A stretch of DNA of 30,239 bases from Conexivisphaera sp046536535 (lineage in GTDB: Archaea; Thermoproteota; Nitrososphaeria; Conexivisphaerales; Conexivisphaeraceae). The translations under genes were made by a program, and so were the position numbers. Positions 15,687 through 23,017 of this stretch are shown piece after piece. Below the pieces are notes generated by a model that was not told the DNA's origin, ran no database searches, and was given only the letters and a program-made list of their open reading frames with translations. Each line of letters opens with the position of its first letter. The first letter of the stretch is position 1. The stretch covers positions 1 to 30,239 of the forward strand of contig JAWDMO010000008.1 in assembly GCA_046536535.1 (NCBI GenBank), in the 5' to 3' direction.

Positions 15687-16972
15687 ACGCCGGCCTCCTC
15701 CACTAGGAGCTCCCTCTTCTCGAGCCCTATCCCGTGCTCGGCGGAGACGCTGCCGCCGTGCCTGAGCGCTATCCTGCCGATCTCCACTATCAGGTCCCTG
15801 GCGCGATCCATCGCGCCCGGGTCCACGTATATAGTGGGGTGGAAGTTTCCATCGCCGATGTGACCCGGTATCACCGCGTCGAACCCCGCGGACCTGGAGG
15901 CCGACCTCACCTCGTTCATCGTCGCCGCGAGCTCGGAAGGCGGCACCACGACGTCCATGCTCACCACGAGCTGTCCCGGGGATCTCCTGCCGAGGAGCGC
16001 CGGATAGAGCCCCCTCCTCGCGCGCGTCAGCTCCTCCATGCGCGCGGGATCGACCGTGGCCTCGACCGATATTGAGGACCTCGATAGCACTGCCTCGACC
16101 TCCTCCAAGTGCCTGCGCACGGACTCGCGCGTGGACGCGACGTCCACCATGAGCATGTACTCGGCGCCCGCCGGCGCCGTGATCCCGAACGCCTCACCCA
16201 CGGCCCTGAGCGAGGGACCGTCCAGGAATTCCGCGGTGAGGAGGGGCAGCCCCCTCCTCTTGAGCTCGGCCACCGCGGCGGCGGCCATCTCCAGATCACC
16301 GTAGTGCGCGACCGCCCTTCCGACGGCCTCTGGCCTCGGCGCTATCCTGAGTATTGCGTCGGTTATCAACCCCAGCGTTCCCTCGCTCCCCAGGAACAGC
16401 GATACCAGATCGTATCCGGCGGACCTCTTGAGCGCCCTGCCTCCGGCCCACATGATCCTCCCGCCCGGGAGGACGACCCTCAACCCCATCACCCAGCACC
16501 GGGTATTCCCGTAGGACACGCCCCTGAGGCCGCCGGCGTTCGTGGCTATGGATCCCCCCACCGTGGCCGCGGAGGAGCTGGAGGGATCCGGCGGATACAT
16601 GAAGCCCGCGCGGGAGAGCGACTCGTCCAGTTCGCCCAGCCTCGCGCCCGCCCCCGCAATCGCGTAGCCGTCCTCGGGCCTCACCTCCCCGATAGCGCCC
16701 ATCCTGTACGTACTCACGACTATCCCGCCCTCCACCGGCAGGGAAGACCCGGTGACCGACGTGCCCCCACCGCGCGGAACCACCGGCACCTCCGCGTCGT
16801 CGGCTATCCTCAGCACCTCGGCCGCCTCCTCCGCGCTTCCGGGGATAGCGACGGCGAGCGGCAGGGGGCCCTCGAAGTAGGATGCGTCCCTCGCGTAGGG
16901 TATCAGGTCCTCCTTCGCCGTCAGCACATATGCTGCGCCGAGCGCTCTCCTGAGCTCCGCCACGACGTCCAT
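15611..16972 (-). CDS. FAD-linked oxidase, glycolate/D-lactate dehydrogenase type (GlcD-like)
   Basis: Flavoprotein of 453 aa oxidising a 2-hydroxy acid such as glycolate or D-lactate and passing electrons to the iron-sulfur subunit. The FAD-binding_4 domain shows PRGGGTSVTG (residues 66-75), the pyrophosphate loop, and PDPSSSSAATVGGSIATNAGG (128-148), then GYDLVSLFLGSEGTLGLIT. The C-terminal FAD-linked oxidase domain ends with HIGDGNFHPTIYVDP and SAEHGIGLEKRELL, both signatures of the GlcD/D-LDH group. ATG 16972 has a TATA-like CATAATTA (16995-17002) about 26 bp upstream, so it starts leaderless and heads the minus-strand cluster. Its stop is overlapped by the next gene. Confidence 0.93.
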   Translation of the reverse strand: MDVVAELRRALGAAYVLTAKEDLIPYARDASYFEGPLPLAVAIPGSAEEAAEVLRIADDAEVPVVPRGGGTSVTGSSLPVEGGIVVSTYRMGAIGEVRPEDGYAIAGAGARLGELDESLSRAGFMYPPDPSSSSAATVGGSIATNAGGLRGVSYGNTRCWVMGLRVVLPGGRIMWAGGRALKRSAGYDLVSLFLGSEGTLGLITDAILRIAPRPEAVGRAVAHYGDLEMAAAAVAELKRRGLPLLTAEFLDGPSLRAVGEAFGITAPAGAEYMLMVDVASTRESVRRHLEEVEAVLSRSSISVEATVDPARMEELTRARRGLYPALLGRRSPGQLVVSMDVVVPPSELAATMNEVRSASRSAGFDAVIPGHIGDGNFHPTIYVDPGAMDRARDLIVEIGRIALRHGGSVSAEHGIGLEKRELLVEEAGVWLDAMRSIRSAFDPKGIMNRGKVF

Positions 16973-17009
16973 CGGGAAGTAGGTCCGGCCTCCCCATAAT
17001 TAACTGTAC

Positions 17010-17118
17010 AAGCGAGAAGTCCCCCTCTTCAACGGGCCCGGGGGTTTTAAGGGAGCGCGGAAGTCCCCCTCCGTGAGGTGGGGGATGGATAGCCCCCTTG
17101 CGGGAGGTTTTATGTTCG
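17010..17118 (-). repeat. Hairpin cluster resembling IS200/IS605 ends
   Basis: The gap between the GlcD-like gene and the HypE-like gene contains GAAGTCCCCCTC twice (about 17016 and 17060). A strong hairpin follows with CCCCC and GGGGG arms, one T-T mismatch and a GTGA tetraloop (17064-17083). Next is CCCC-TTG-CGGG followed by AGGTTTTATG (17094-17114), the same layout as the copies at 9793 and 10199. No protein is encoded convincingly. Read as a mobile-element remnant or a small structured RNA. Confidence 0.45.
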
Positions 17119-17177
17119 ATCTGAGCAGTGACTGTTGCCTTGGCCATGGTGGCAGAGATGCCTAGCAGGGCTGATCC

Positions 17178-18197
17178 CTAGCCGACTGTCCTCGGATTTT
17201 TCCTCCAGACCTGAGCGAGCTCATCCCTCTCAGGATGCACGTCGTCTATAATCTCATCTGCACCATTGACCCTGTGGATCACGACGCGCGGGCCGGGGCC
17301 GATTACCGTCCCTATTTCGGCGTGCGGCACGCCGCGGAGGGCTCCTTCAACTGCATCACCCGCGTCCGGAGGCGAGGCGAAGAGGAGGACGCCGCTGCTT
17401 ATCATCCAGAGCGGATCGAAGCCGAGGGCCGAGGCGAACTCACGCGTGGAGTCGAGAATTGGTATCTTCTCCTCCCATACCTCCAAGCGCATTGATGAGG
17501 CGACGGCCATCTCGGCGAGGCCCTCCGCTATCCCTCCCCTCGTGGGATCGTGCATTGCGTGAACGGCGCCGGCCGAGGCCAGCGACGATGCCTCCGGGAC
17601 CACGCTGACCATCCCCATCAGGCCCTTGGCGGAATCGAGCGAGGCGGCGGCGACGCCCCTCGAGAGGAGGACGTCCTCGAAATCCTCGGACAGGATGGCG
17701 GTTCCCTCGAGGGCGGCCCACTTCGTCATGTAGATAAGGTCCCCGGGGCGGGCGCCGGCCGCGGTCACCACCCTCCCCTCATCGCCCAGACCTATCGCGG
17801 TGACGACCACGAGGGGGCGTGATATGCCGTCCACCACCCCTGTATGGCCCCCTATGACCGCGGCCCCCAGCTCCCGGGCCGCGGAGTCCACCTGTGAGGT
17901 GAGCTCATCCAGCATATACTCGTCCCAGGATGGAGGCATGAGGATCGTTGGGAGGATCCACGCGGGGAGGACACCAGCGGTCGCGACGTCATTTGATGCT
18001 ACATGAACAGCCAACCATGCGACGTGTTTCACCGCACCGTGTACGGGGTCGGAATGCGACACGATGACCTTACCTCCACCAACCCTGGCTATTCCGACGT
18101 CGAGGCCGACGCCAGGGCCGGAGACCACATCATCCCTCCTCGTGCCGTACCGGGGGAATACGTACTTCCTCAGGGAGCTCGCAGGCGGCTTCGCCAT
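17178..18197 (-). CDS. AIR-synthase-related protein, HypE-like
   Basis: Protein of 339 aa with the PurM/SelD/HypE fold: an N-terminal ATP-binding half (VGLDVGIARVGGGKVIVSHSDPVHGA, VASNDVATAGVLPAWILPTILMP, GHTGVVDGISRPLVVVTAIG) and a C-terminal half containing HAMHDPTRGGIAEGLAEMA, the best recognised motif. True HypE ends in a carbamoyl-accepting cysteine; this one ends NPRTVG, so a hydrogenase-maturation role is unlikely. Stand-alone archaeal relatives have no settled function. I start at ATG 18197, with TATA-like GATTAATTC (about 18221-18229 on the minus strand) some 27 bp upstream; the open frame continues to 18434 without family similarity. Confidence 0.85.
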   Translation of the reverse strand: MAKPPASSLRKYVFPRYGTRRDDVVSGPGVGLDVGIARVGGGKVIVSHSDPVHGAVKHVAWLAVHVASNDVATAGVLPAWILPTILMPPSWDEYMLDELTSQVDSAARELGAAVIGGHTGVVDGISRPLVVVTAIGLGDEGRVVTAAGARPGDLIYMTKWAALEGTAILSEDFEDVLLSRGVAAASLDSAKGLMGMVSVVPEASSLASAGAVHAMHDPTRGGIAEGLAEMAVASSMRLEVWEEKIPILDSTREFASALGFDPLWMISSGVLLFASPPDAGDAVEGALRGVPHAEIGTVIGPGPRVVIHRVNGADEIIDDVHPERDELAQVWRKNPRTVG

Positions 18198-18450
18198 GGC
18201 CGCCCCGGGACCTGGGCCGGAATTAATCTTGCCGGAGCATTGCCCCCGAGGGCACTTCATGAGAAGCGCGAAACATGCTCCCCGAAACGCTACGCGGCCG
18301 CTATCATCCGTTAGAGCAACAAATGCCCACGGACTTTCTCCCTTCAAGGATCCCGACCGCCCTGAGCCTCCCGGCGTGTGGTCCGCCGAGAGGAACTCGA
18401 TGCCCCCAGCTGCCCGGGTGTCTCCCCACGACATCGACGGGGACGGAGCG
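18198..18450. other. Intergenic stretch, no gene seen
   Basis: Apart from the TATA-like box of the HypE-like gene near 18225, I see nothing supportable here. The upstream in-frame extension of the HypE-like ORF (79 codons) matches no family. The right edge may contain decayed sequence of the integrase-like fragment at 18451-18657. Confidence 0.4.
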
Positions 18451-18657
18451 CTAACCCTGCAGATAGCGCGAGAGCGCCGCCCTCGATATCCCGAGCGCGG
18501 CCAGCGCGCCGGACCAGCCCAGCTTCCCCCTCACTACCTCCAGGAGCGCGCGCCGCGACTCCGCGGACAGCGCCCCCACGTTCACGGAGCCCCTCCAGTC
18601 CCCGGGCACGTATTGGGGTGCGAATACGGTGGTTCTTATTTTTGTTCCTGGCACCAC
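18451..18657 (-). pseudogene. Integrase-like or HTH protein fragment next to tRNA-Glu
   Basis: An open frame of 68 codons from GTG 18657. Residues 30-68 (LSAESRRALLEVVRGKLGWSGALAALGISRAALSRYLQG) look like the helix-turn-helix found near the N-terminus of many archaeal tyrosine recombinases. A TAG follows, and beyond it the same frame reads RSVPVDVV, a natural continuation of such a domain (compare G-x-R-x-VP-x-x-V), so the TAG looks like a nonsense mutation; the frame then loses similarity. No catalytic domain is present. The position about 90 bp downstream of a tRNA 3' end is where integrase remnants usually lie. It could instead be an unrelated small DNA-binding protein. Confidence 0.45.
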
Positions 18658-18744
18658 GCGTCGGGCGGGAACTCCCCGAAAGTGGCGTTGAAAACGGTCA
18701 AAATACCCTCAAAATTAACATGTTCGTGTAAAGTCCCACGCGTG

Positions 18745-18822
<78 letters not shown>

Positions 18823-18845
18823 GCACCATCCGCGGGGGATCGTCG

Positions 18846-18852
18846 ATTTAAG
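18846..18852 (-). promoter_or_regulatory. TATA-like box of tRNA-Glu
   Basis: CTTAAAT on the minus strand lies about 27 bp upstream of the tRNA 5' end at 18822, the standard archaeal promoter distance. Confidence 0.55.
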
Positions 18853-19089
18853 TGTGACGTTGGAGGCGCCGCGCGGCCCAAGAATGTCGCTGTATGGATC
18901 GCTGGGTCGCACTGCCGTTCGTCCCGCACTCCCATCCCCGGGGAGACGCCTGAGACCGGACTTATCGGGCCCGGCGGCCCCTCCGGGTCAGCAGCGGGTT
19001 GGAAGCTGACGCCCACGGGAAGTTAACGGGTGATGATTCGACCCTGTCGCCGCCCCGCCTAGCCGGGGCGATCACCCCCCAGTGATGCA

Positions 19090-20367
19090 TTAGCCGAGCT
19101 CCGCGCCCTTGGTCTCCGATGACGCCAGTGCCGACGCTAGTACGAACAGCTCGCCCACCACTATGAAGGCACCCCAATACGCGTAGAATGCGGTGCTGGT
19201 CATGGACGTCAGGAGCAGTAGGATGGCGGTGCTCCAGTTGCCGATTATGAACCCGCCGTTGAACGAGAAACCCACGCCGGTGCTCCTGACGTCCGTGGAG
19301 AACTTCTCAGAGAGGTAGGCGGGGATGACGCCGTAGATGCCGGTCGTCAGGAACGCCAGGACACTCGCGGCTGCCATGGTGCCGTAGAAGCCGTACGCAC
19401 GCTCCATTATCAGATATGCGATCGGGACCGCGGCGACCAGGGCGGCTATTGAGAACCCGATCATCGTGTTCCTCCTGCCGACGCGGTCGCTCAGCGCTCC
19501 CGATATCAGGTATCCTGCAAGCGAGACCAGGATTGCAACTATGACGACGTAGAGGAAGTACGGGAACTGGAGGAACCCGTGATAGGAGAGGACGGTCGGG
19601 TAGAATCCCAGTGTCAGGCCGTAGACCCAGGCTATGCCCGTCATGGCGAGCGCGCCGGAGATCATCCCCAGGCGATACGCGGGATTCCTGAGTATTGTGG
19701 TGAACGGCGCCCTGTTGACCCCCCTCTCCTTCACGGTCCTCTGCCAGAGCGCCGACTCCGGCATCGCGAGCCTCACTATGAGGCCCACGAACGCAGGTAT
19801 TATCCCGAGCCAGAACATCCATCTCCATCCCACCGAGGCGAACTGCACGCCCGGGAACGCGTAGTGGAGCGCGAGGAACGTCGACGCGGCCAGCGTGTAC
19901 CCTATGGGGTACCCTATCTGGAGCAGCGCGCCCCAGAGCCCCCTCCTGCCGCGCTCGACGGACTCCACGAGTATCGCGGCGCTGTTGCCGTACTCGCCAC
20001 CGGCGAACGTCCCGGTCAGCACCCTCAGCACGAAGAGCAGTATCGGCGCCACCACCCCCACCTGCTCGTATGTGGGGAGGAACCCCGTGAGGAACACCAC
20101 GGCCCCCAGGCCGGTCAGCGTGATTACCATCGTGTTCCTCCTGCCTATGAGGTCCCCGAGCCTGCCGAACACGGCGCCGCCCACGGGCCTGAACACGAAC
20201 GTCATCGTGTATATGCTCCAGGTACCGACTATCGCTAGGCCGTACTTCGCCGGAAAGAAGACGTCAGCAAGCACCGGCACTAAGAGGAACAGCATGCTCA
20301 GATCGAACGCGTCCATTATCCAGCCGACGAGGGCGCCCGGATAGATTCGGTTCAGATGATCGCTCAC
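19090..20367 (-). CDS. MFS transporter, metabolite:H+ symporter type
   Basis: Proton-coupled transporter of 425 aa with about 12 transmembrane helices. The MFS motif occurs twice: GRLGDLIGRRNTM after helix 2 and SDRVGRRNTM in the second half. The helix-4/5 region RVLTGTFAGGEYGNSAAILVESVERGRRGLWGALLQIGYPIGY matches the metabolite:H+ symporter subfamily, whose members take up carboxylic or aromatic acids; the exact substrate is unknown. The ATG at 20367 has a TATA-like GATATAAATTT (about 20388-20398) 25 bp upstream. It is divergent from ubiX, so uptake of an aromatic acid that UbiX/UbiD chemistry would decarboxylate is an attractive but unproven link; no ubiD is in the window. Confidence 0.88.
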   Translation of the reverse strand: MSDHLNRIYPGALVGWIMDAFDLSMLFLLVPVLADVFFPAKYGLAIVGTWSIYTMTFVFRPVGGAVFGRLGDLIGRRNTMVITLTGLGAVVFLTGFLPTYEQVGVVAPILLFVLRVLTGTFAGGEYGNSAAILVESVERGRRGLWGALLQIGYPIGYTLAASTFLALHYAFPGVQFASVGWRWMFWLGIIPAFVGLIVRLAMPESALWQRTVKERGVNRAPFTTILRNPAYRLGMISGALAMTGIAWVYGLTLGFYPTVLSYHGFLQFPYFLYVVIVAILVSLAGYLISGALSDRVGRRNTMIGFSIAALVAAVPIAYLIMERAYGFYGTMAAASVLAFLTTGIYGVIPAYLSEKFSTDVRSTGVGFSFNGGFIIGNWSTAILLLLTSMTSTAFYAYWGAFIVVGELFVLASALASSETKGAELG

Positions 20368-20504
20368 GATTGTACATAGAATTCAATATGATATAAATTT
20401 TATTGTAATTCGCCCGAGCGAGGAAGATGCATCGCGCGGCGCCAGCCCTCCAGCGGCGCCGACTCCGGCACCCTTTAAAGGCCGGCCGCCGTATCCAGGC
20501 CGAC

Positions 20505-21206
20505 TTGGGCCGTTACGTCGTGGGGATCAGCGGCGCCAGCGGCGCCGTCTACGGGGCGAGGCTGGTCCGGGCGCTAGTATCGGCGGGGCACGAGGTACAC
20601 GCGGTCGTGAGCGACGCTGCGCGTATCACGTCCAGATACGAGCTGGACGCGCCTCTGGAGGATGCGCTGGCGGGCGCCAAGATCTACGGGGAGGACCGGC
20701 TGGACGCGCCCATCTCCAGCGGAAGCTTCCGCACCGATGGCATGGCGGTGGCGCCCTGCAGCATGAGGACGCTCGCCGCCATAGCGCATGGGATGGAGGA
20801 CAACCTGCTGATCAGGGCCGCGATGGTGCACCTGAAGGAGAGGAGGAGGCTTGTGCTCCTCGTGAGGGAGTCCCCGTTGAGCACGATACATGTGGAGAAC
20901 ATGCTCAGGGCGTCGTCCGCCGGGGCCGTGGTGATGCCGGCGTCGCCCGGATTCTACGGGAGGCCCAGGACTGTCGACGACCTCATCAATTCGGTCGTCG
21001 GGAGGGTCATGGATCTCCTGGGCGTGGAGAACTCGCTCACAAGGAGATGGGCGGGACCCGACGAGGGCCGACTCCTCGACCGACAGCGCCCAGTCCCCCT
21101 CGCTCCACTCGATGGGCTCCGCGGGATCCGGCAGGGATGCGGCCAGCCGCGCACATTCCGGTCCCCCGTACCCGGCCAGCACGCAGCAGTCGCCGCGCGG
21201 GGCTGA
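20505..21206 (+). CDS. ubiX: UbiX/Pad-type flavin prenyltransferase
   Basis: Enzyme that prenylates FMN to make the prFMN cofactor of UbiD-type decarboxylases. The flavin-binding start VVGISGASGAVYGARLVRAL, the central APCSMRTLAAIAHGMEDNLLIRAAMVHLKERRRLVLLVRESPLSTIHVENML and the terminal helix LINSVVGRVMDLLGVENSLTRRW are all diagnostic. I choose TTG 20505, two codons before the conserved strand, because CTTTAAAG (20473-20480) lies about 29 bp upstream; an in-frame ATG at 20427 would add 26 unconserved residues. The family end is RRW (about 21050), but no stop occurs there. The frame runs 52 more codons antisense to the Cgi121-like gene. Confidence 0.9.
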   Translation: MGRYVVGISGASGAVYGARLVRALVSAGHEVHAVVSDAARITSRYELDAPLEDALAGAKIYGEDRLDAPISSGSFRTDGMAVAPCSMRTLAAIAHGMEDNLLIRAAMVHLKERRRLVLLVRESPLSTIHVENMLRASSAGAVVMPASPGFYGRPRTVDDLINSVVGRVMDLLGVENSLTRRWAGPDEGRLLDRQRPVPLAPLDGLRGIRQGCGQPRTFRSPVPGQHAAVAARG

Positions 21207-21455
21207 GCGGACGGCGTCCAGCGCCCCCTCTATCCGGTCGGTGCGCAGGAGCCTCAGCAGCAGATCCACCTCGGCGTTCCTGGCCACGCATATCCCCCTC
21301 CTCCTGGACTCGCGAGCCTGAGCGGCCGCCATCAGCGCGAAGTCGACGCCTGGCATGAGCGAGCAGGGCACAACCTGCACGGTGCACCCCGGGGGCCAGG
21401 ACCCCGGGACGGCGGAACATCGCACCGCGCGCGCGAACGCGACTACAGTCCCCAC
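20574..21455 (-). CDS. Cgi121-like KEOPS subunit with overrunning frame
   Basis: The first 130 residues or so resemble Cgi121, the regulatory subunit of the KEOPS complex that makes t6A37 in tRNA. VQVVPCSLMPGVDFALMAAAQARESRRRGICVARNAEVDLLLRLLRTDRIEGALDAV matches the Cgi121 order of strand, helix and R-x-I-x-x-A-L motif. The recognisable part ends with ALSVEESALVGSRP near 21055, but no stop follows, and the frame continues 160 codons antisense through ubiX; that extension is unlikely to be native protein. The GTG at 21455 overlaps the SerK stop by 13 bp; GTG 21425 is an alternative. It is third in the rps17e-serK operon. Confidence 0.6.
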   Translation of the reverse strand: MGTVVAFARAVRCSAVPGSWPPGCTVQVVPCSLMPGVDFALMAAAQARESRRRGICVARNAEVDLLLRLLRTDRIEGALDAVRSAPRGDCCVLAGYGGPECARLAASLPDPAEPIEWSEGDWALSVEESALVGSRPSPCERVLHAQEIHDPPDDRIDEVVDSPGPPVESGRRRHHHGPGGRRPEHVLHMYRAQRGLPHEEHKPPPLLQVHHRGPDQQVVLHPMRYGGERPHAAGRHRHAIGAEASAGDGRVQPVLPVDLGARQRILQRRVQLVSGRDTRSVAHDRVYLVPRRY

Positions 21456-22282
21456 CCCAGGATCACCGTCCGTTCCTCGTATATCCTGCCCCTGAATTTC
21501 GATCCGGGCGGGAGGACCCTGAGGTGCCGCGCCCTCTCCGCCACATAATTGACGTCGGGCTCCGGGGACATCAGCTCCTCCAGGGGTACGTCGAGCCCCA
21601 GGGGCCGAACGCGGAACACGTGTCTGGTGCTCTTCGGGGGAAAGAGATCCCCGAGCGCGGCGGCCTCCAGCACGTCGTCCTTCGAGGGGGTCGGCGGGTA
21701 AACGATCGCCGCGGCGGAAGCGAGCGCGGCCTCGACGTATCCATCGGCGACCAGCCCTGGCCCGGATATGGGATGCGCGCGGCTCCAGATTTCCCGGGCG
21801 AATCTGTGCGCATCCACGCACCGCTTCATCTCGGGTCCCAGGTATGATGGCCCGGACGGCAGCAGCACCGCAGTGCGCGCTGTACGTGCCCCCGGCGAAT
21901 CAACCGCGGCCGCGGCGTCCCTCCACAGGCGGACCTCCTCCATTCCCGCGCGGCGCGCGGAATCCGCGGCCGCGGCCGGATCGACCGACCTGAGCCAGCG
22001 ACCTACGATTATCCCCGGATCCCGGTAGTCCACGAGGGCGACGGACGCCCAGGAGGCTCCTGACGCCCTGAGGGCGGCGAGCCTGTGCGCGCCGTCGAGC
22101 ACCACGAGCGTCGTATCGTCGACCATAATGGGATCCGACTGGACGCCCTCCGACTCCATCGATTCCGCGAGGGAACGGACCTCCCCCTCCAGCACATCCT
22201 CGTGCGGCCTGAGGTCGCTGATCGGGGCGAACCCCAGGCGTATCCCGAGCCCACCGAGCACGACGGCTCGCGCGCGGCTCAA
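21443..22282 (-). CDS. SerK-like free-serine kinase, ParB/Srx fold
   Basis: Protein of 279 aa related to the archaeal serine kinase SerK of Thermococcus, which phosphorylates free L-serine to O-phosphoserine for cysteine synthesis. The N-terminal ParB-like domain has LRPHEDV (E28 at the position of the SerK catalytic glutamate) and VVLDGAHRLAAL (D63, H66, R67). The SerK-specific C-terminal segment is DVLEAAALGDLFPPKSTRHVFRVRPLGLDVPLEELM (residues 203-238), close to the Thermococcus pattern. Chromosome-partition ParB is unlikely because the HTH part is absent. It is about 35 residues longer than the Thermococcus enzyme. The ATG at 22282 overlaps the rps17e stop as ATGA. Confidence 0.8.
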   Translation of the reverse strand: MSRARAVVLGGLGIRLGFAPISDLRPHEDVLEGEVRSLAESMESEGVQSDPIMVDDTTLVVLDGAHRLAALRASGASWASVALVDYRDPGIIVGRWLRSVDPAAAADSARRAGMEEVRLWRDAAAAVDSPGARTARTAVLLPSGPSYLGPEMKRCVDAHRFAREIWSRAHPISGPGLVADGYVEAALASAAAIVYPPTPSKDDVLEAAALGDLFPPKSTRHVFRVRPLGLDVPLEELMSPEPDVNYVAERARHLRVLPPGSKFRGRIYEERTVILGWGL

Positions 22283-22500
22283 GCGGCCGCCGCCCCCGCC
22301 TCCTCCCCTTCCGCTTCCTCAGCCACCGCCTTTGTCCTCGATATATACCTCGTTATGTAGCCGGCGAGCGCGTTCCTCAGGTACTTCGACTCCGCGTCCG
22401 CGATCTCCTCGAGGGCGATCTTGTTGTGCTCGAAGTCCTCCGTGAACCTGTCGGGGTACCTCCTGAGTATCTCCTCAGCTATCTTCCTGAGCCTTGCCAT
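22279..22500 (-). CDS. rps17e: 30S ribosomal protein S17e
   Basis: Small-subunit ribosomal protein of 73 aa found only in archaea and eukaryotes. RKIAEEILRRYPDRFTEDFEHNKIALEEIADAESKYLRNALAGYITRYISR is the full S17e core; the tail is acidic and alanine-rich (EEAEGEEAGAAAA). I start at ATG 22500 (MARLRK) because the box on the minus strand of TGATTAAAAA (22521-22530) lies 26 bp upstream; the frame extends to 22569 without similarity. It heads an operon with the SerK-like gene and the Cgi121-like gene, and is divergent from the histone gene. Confidence 0.93.
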   Translation of the reverse strand: MARLRKIAEEILRRYPDRFTEDFEHNKIALEEIADAESKYLRNALAGYITRYISRTKAVAEEAEGEEAGAAAA

Positions 22501-22624
22501 TATGACGCCATCGTATGCCGTGATTAAAAACGTTCTGTACATGGCCCTCCGGCGCGGCCGGCGCGCCACGGCGCGATCGTATCCGGCGATCTGCGCAAAA
22601 AATGGGAATTTCGATCAAAAGAGC

Positions 22625-22657
22625 TTTATATGAGCGCCTCCGCTCAATCCCGGTGAT
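22625..22657 (+). promoter_or_regulatory. Histone gene promoter, inverted repeat and SD-like motif
   Basis: TTTATATG (22625-22632) is the TATA box. It is followed by a perfect inverted repeat, TGAGCG (22631-22636) and CGCTCA (22641-22646), and by GGTGAT (22652-22657), complementary to the 3' end of archaeal 16S rRNA, four bases before the ATG. Unlike its leaderless neighbours, this gene probably has a short leader. The inverted repeat could be an operator. Confidence 0.6.
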
Positions 22658-22660
22658 TAG

Positions 22661-22882
22661 ATGTCCGAACCGGATTTCGGGGCAGCGGCGATTTATCGCA
22701 TATTCAAGAAGGCCGGAGCGGAGAGGGTGGGTGAGGATGCGATAGAGGACTTCCGTGGAGCGATAGAGGATATAGGGCTCGATATAGCAAAGAGGGCCGT
22801 CGAGTTTGCGACACATGCGGGGAGGAAGACCGTGAAGTCCTCCGACGTGAAGCTCGCGATAAAGACGTACCTCTCGCGTTAG
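22661..22882 (+). CDS. Archaeal histone
   Basis: DNA-wrapping histone-fold protein of 73 aa. The three helices are visible: AAIYRIFKKAG, AIEDFRGAIEDIGLDIAKRAVEFATHAG and KSSDVKLAIKTYLSR, with RKTVKSSDV as the loop before helix 3, as in HMf-type histones. The N-terminus (MSEPDFG) is short and there is no long tail. It is preceded by a TATA box, an inverted repeat and a GGTGAT ribosome-binding motif, and followed by a hairpin at 22910-22927. Presence of a histone separates this organism from Sulfolobales, which lack such proteins. Confidence 0.93.
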   Translation: MSEPDFGAAAIYRIFKKAGAERVGEDAIEDFRGAIEDIGLDIAKRAVEFATHAGRKTVKSSDVKLAIKTYLSR

Positions 22883-22909
22883 ATTACGGCGCGATTCCGG
22901 GTGTGAACC

Positions 22910-22927
22910 GCCAGCCCGGGCGCTGGC
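22910..22927 (+). terminator. Hairpin downstream of the histone gene
   Basis: GCCAGC (22910-22915) pairs with GCTGGC (22922-22927) around CCGGGC. It lies 28 bp after the histone stop and is followed by TTCTC and a loosely T-rich stretch. It could terminate or stabilise the histone transcript; the T-run is weak. Confidence 0.35.
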
Positions 22928-23017
22928 TTCTCATCTAACTTGATAGTTTGGCTCACCCCTCACGGATCGCTTCGACGGCGTTCGCGCTTACCAAACCCTA
23001 TCCGGACCACGGCGGCC

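Noticed and set aside
16296..17147. Minus-strand open frame of 283 codons starting MAKATVTAQ
   Set aside because: Beyond the intergenic hairpins it is a shifted frame of the GlcD-like gene, low in complexity and without motifs.
17178..18197. Reading the HypE-like gene as evidence for a hydrogenase
   Set aside because: The C-terminal cysteine motif of HypE is missing and no hydrogenase or other hyp gene is present in the window.
21443..22282. Chromosome-partition ParB
   Set aside because: The DNA-binding HTH of ParB is absent, and the C-terminal PPKSTRH segment points to SerK.
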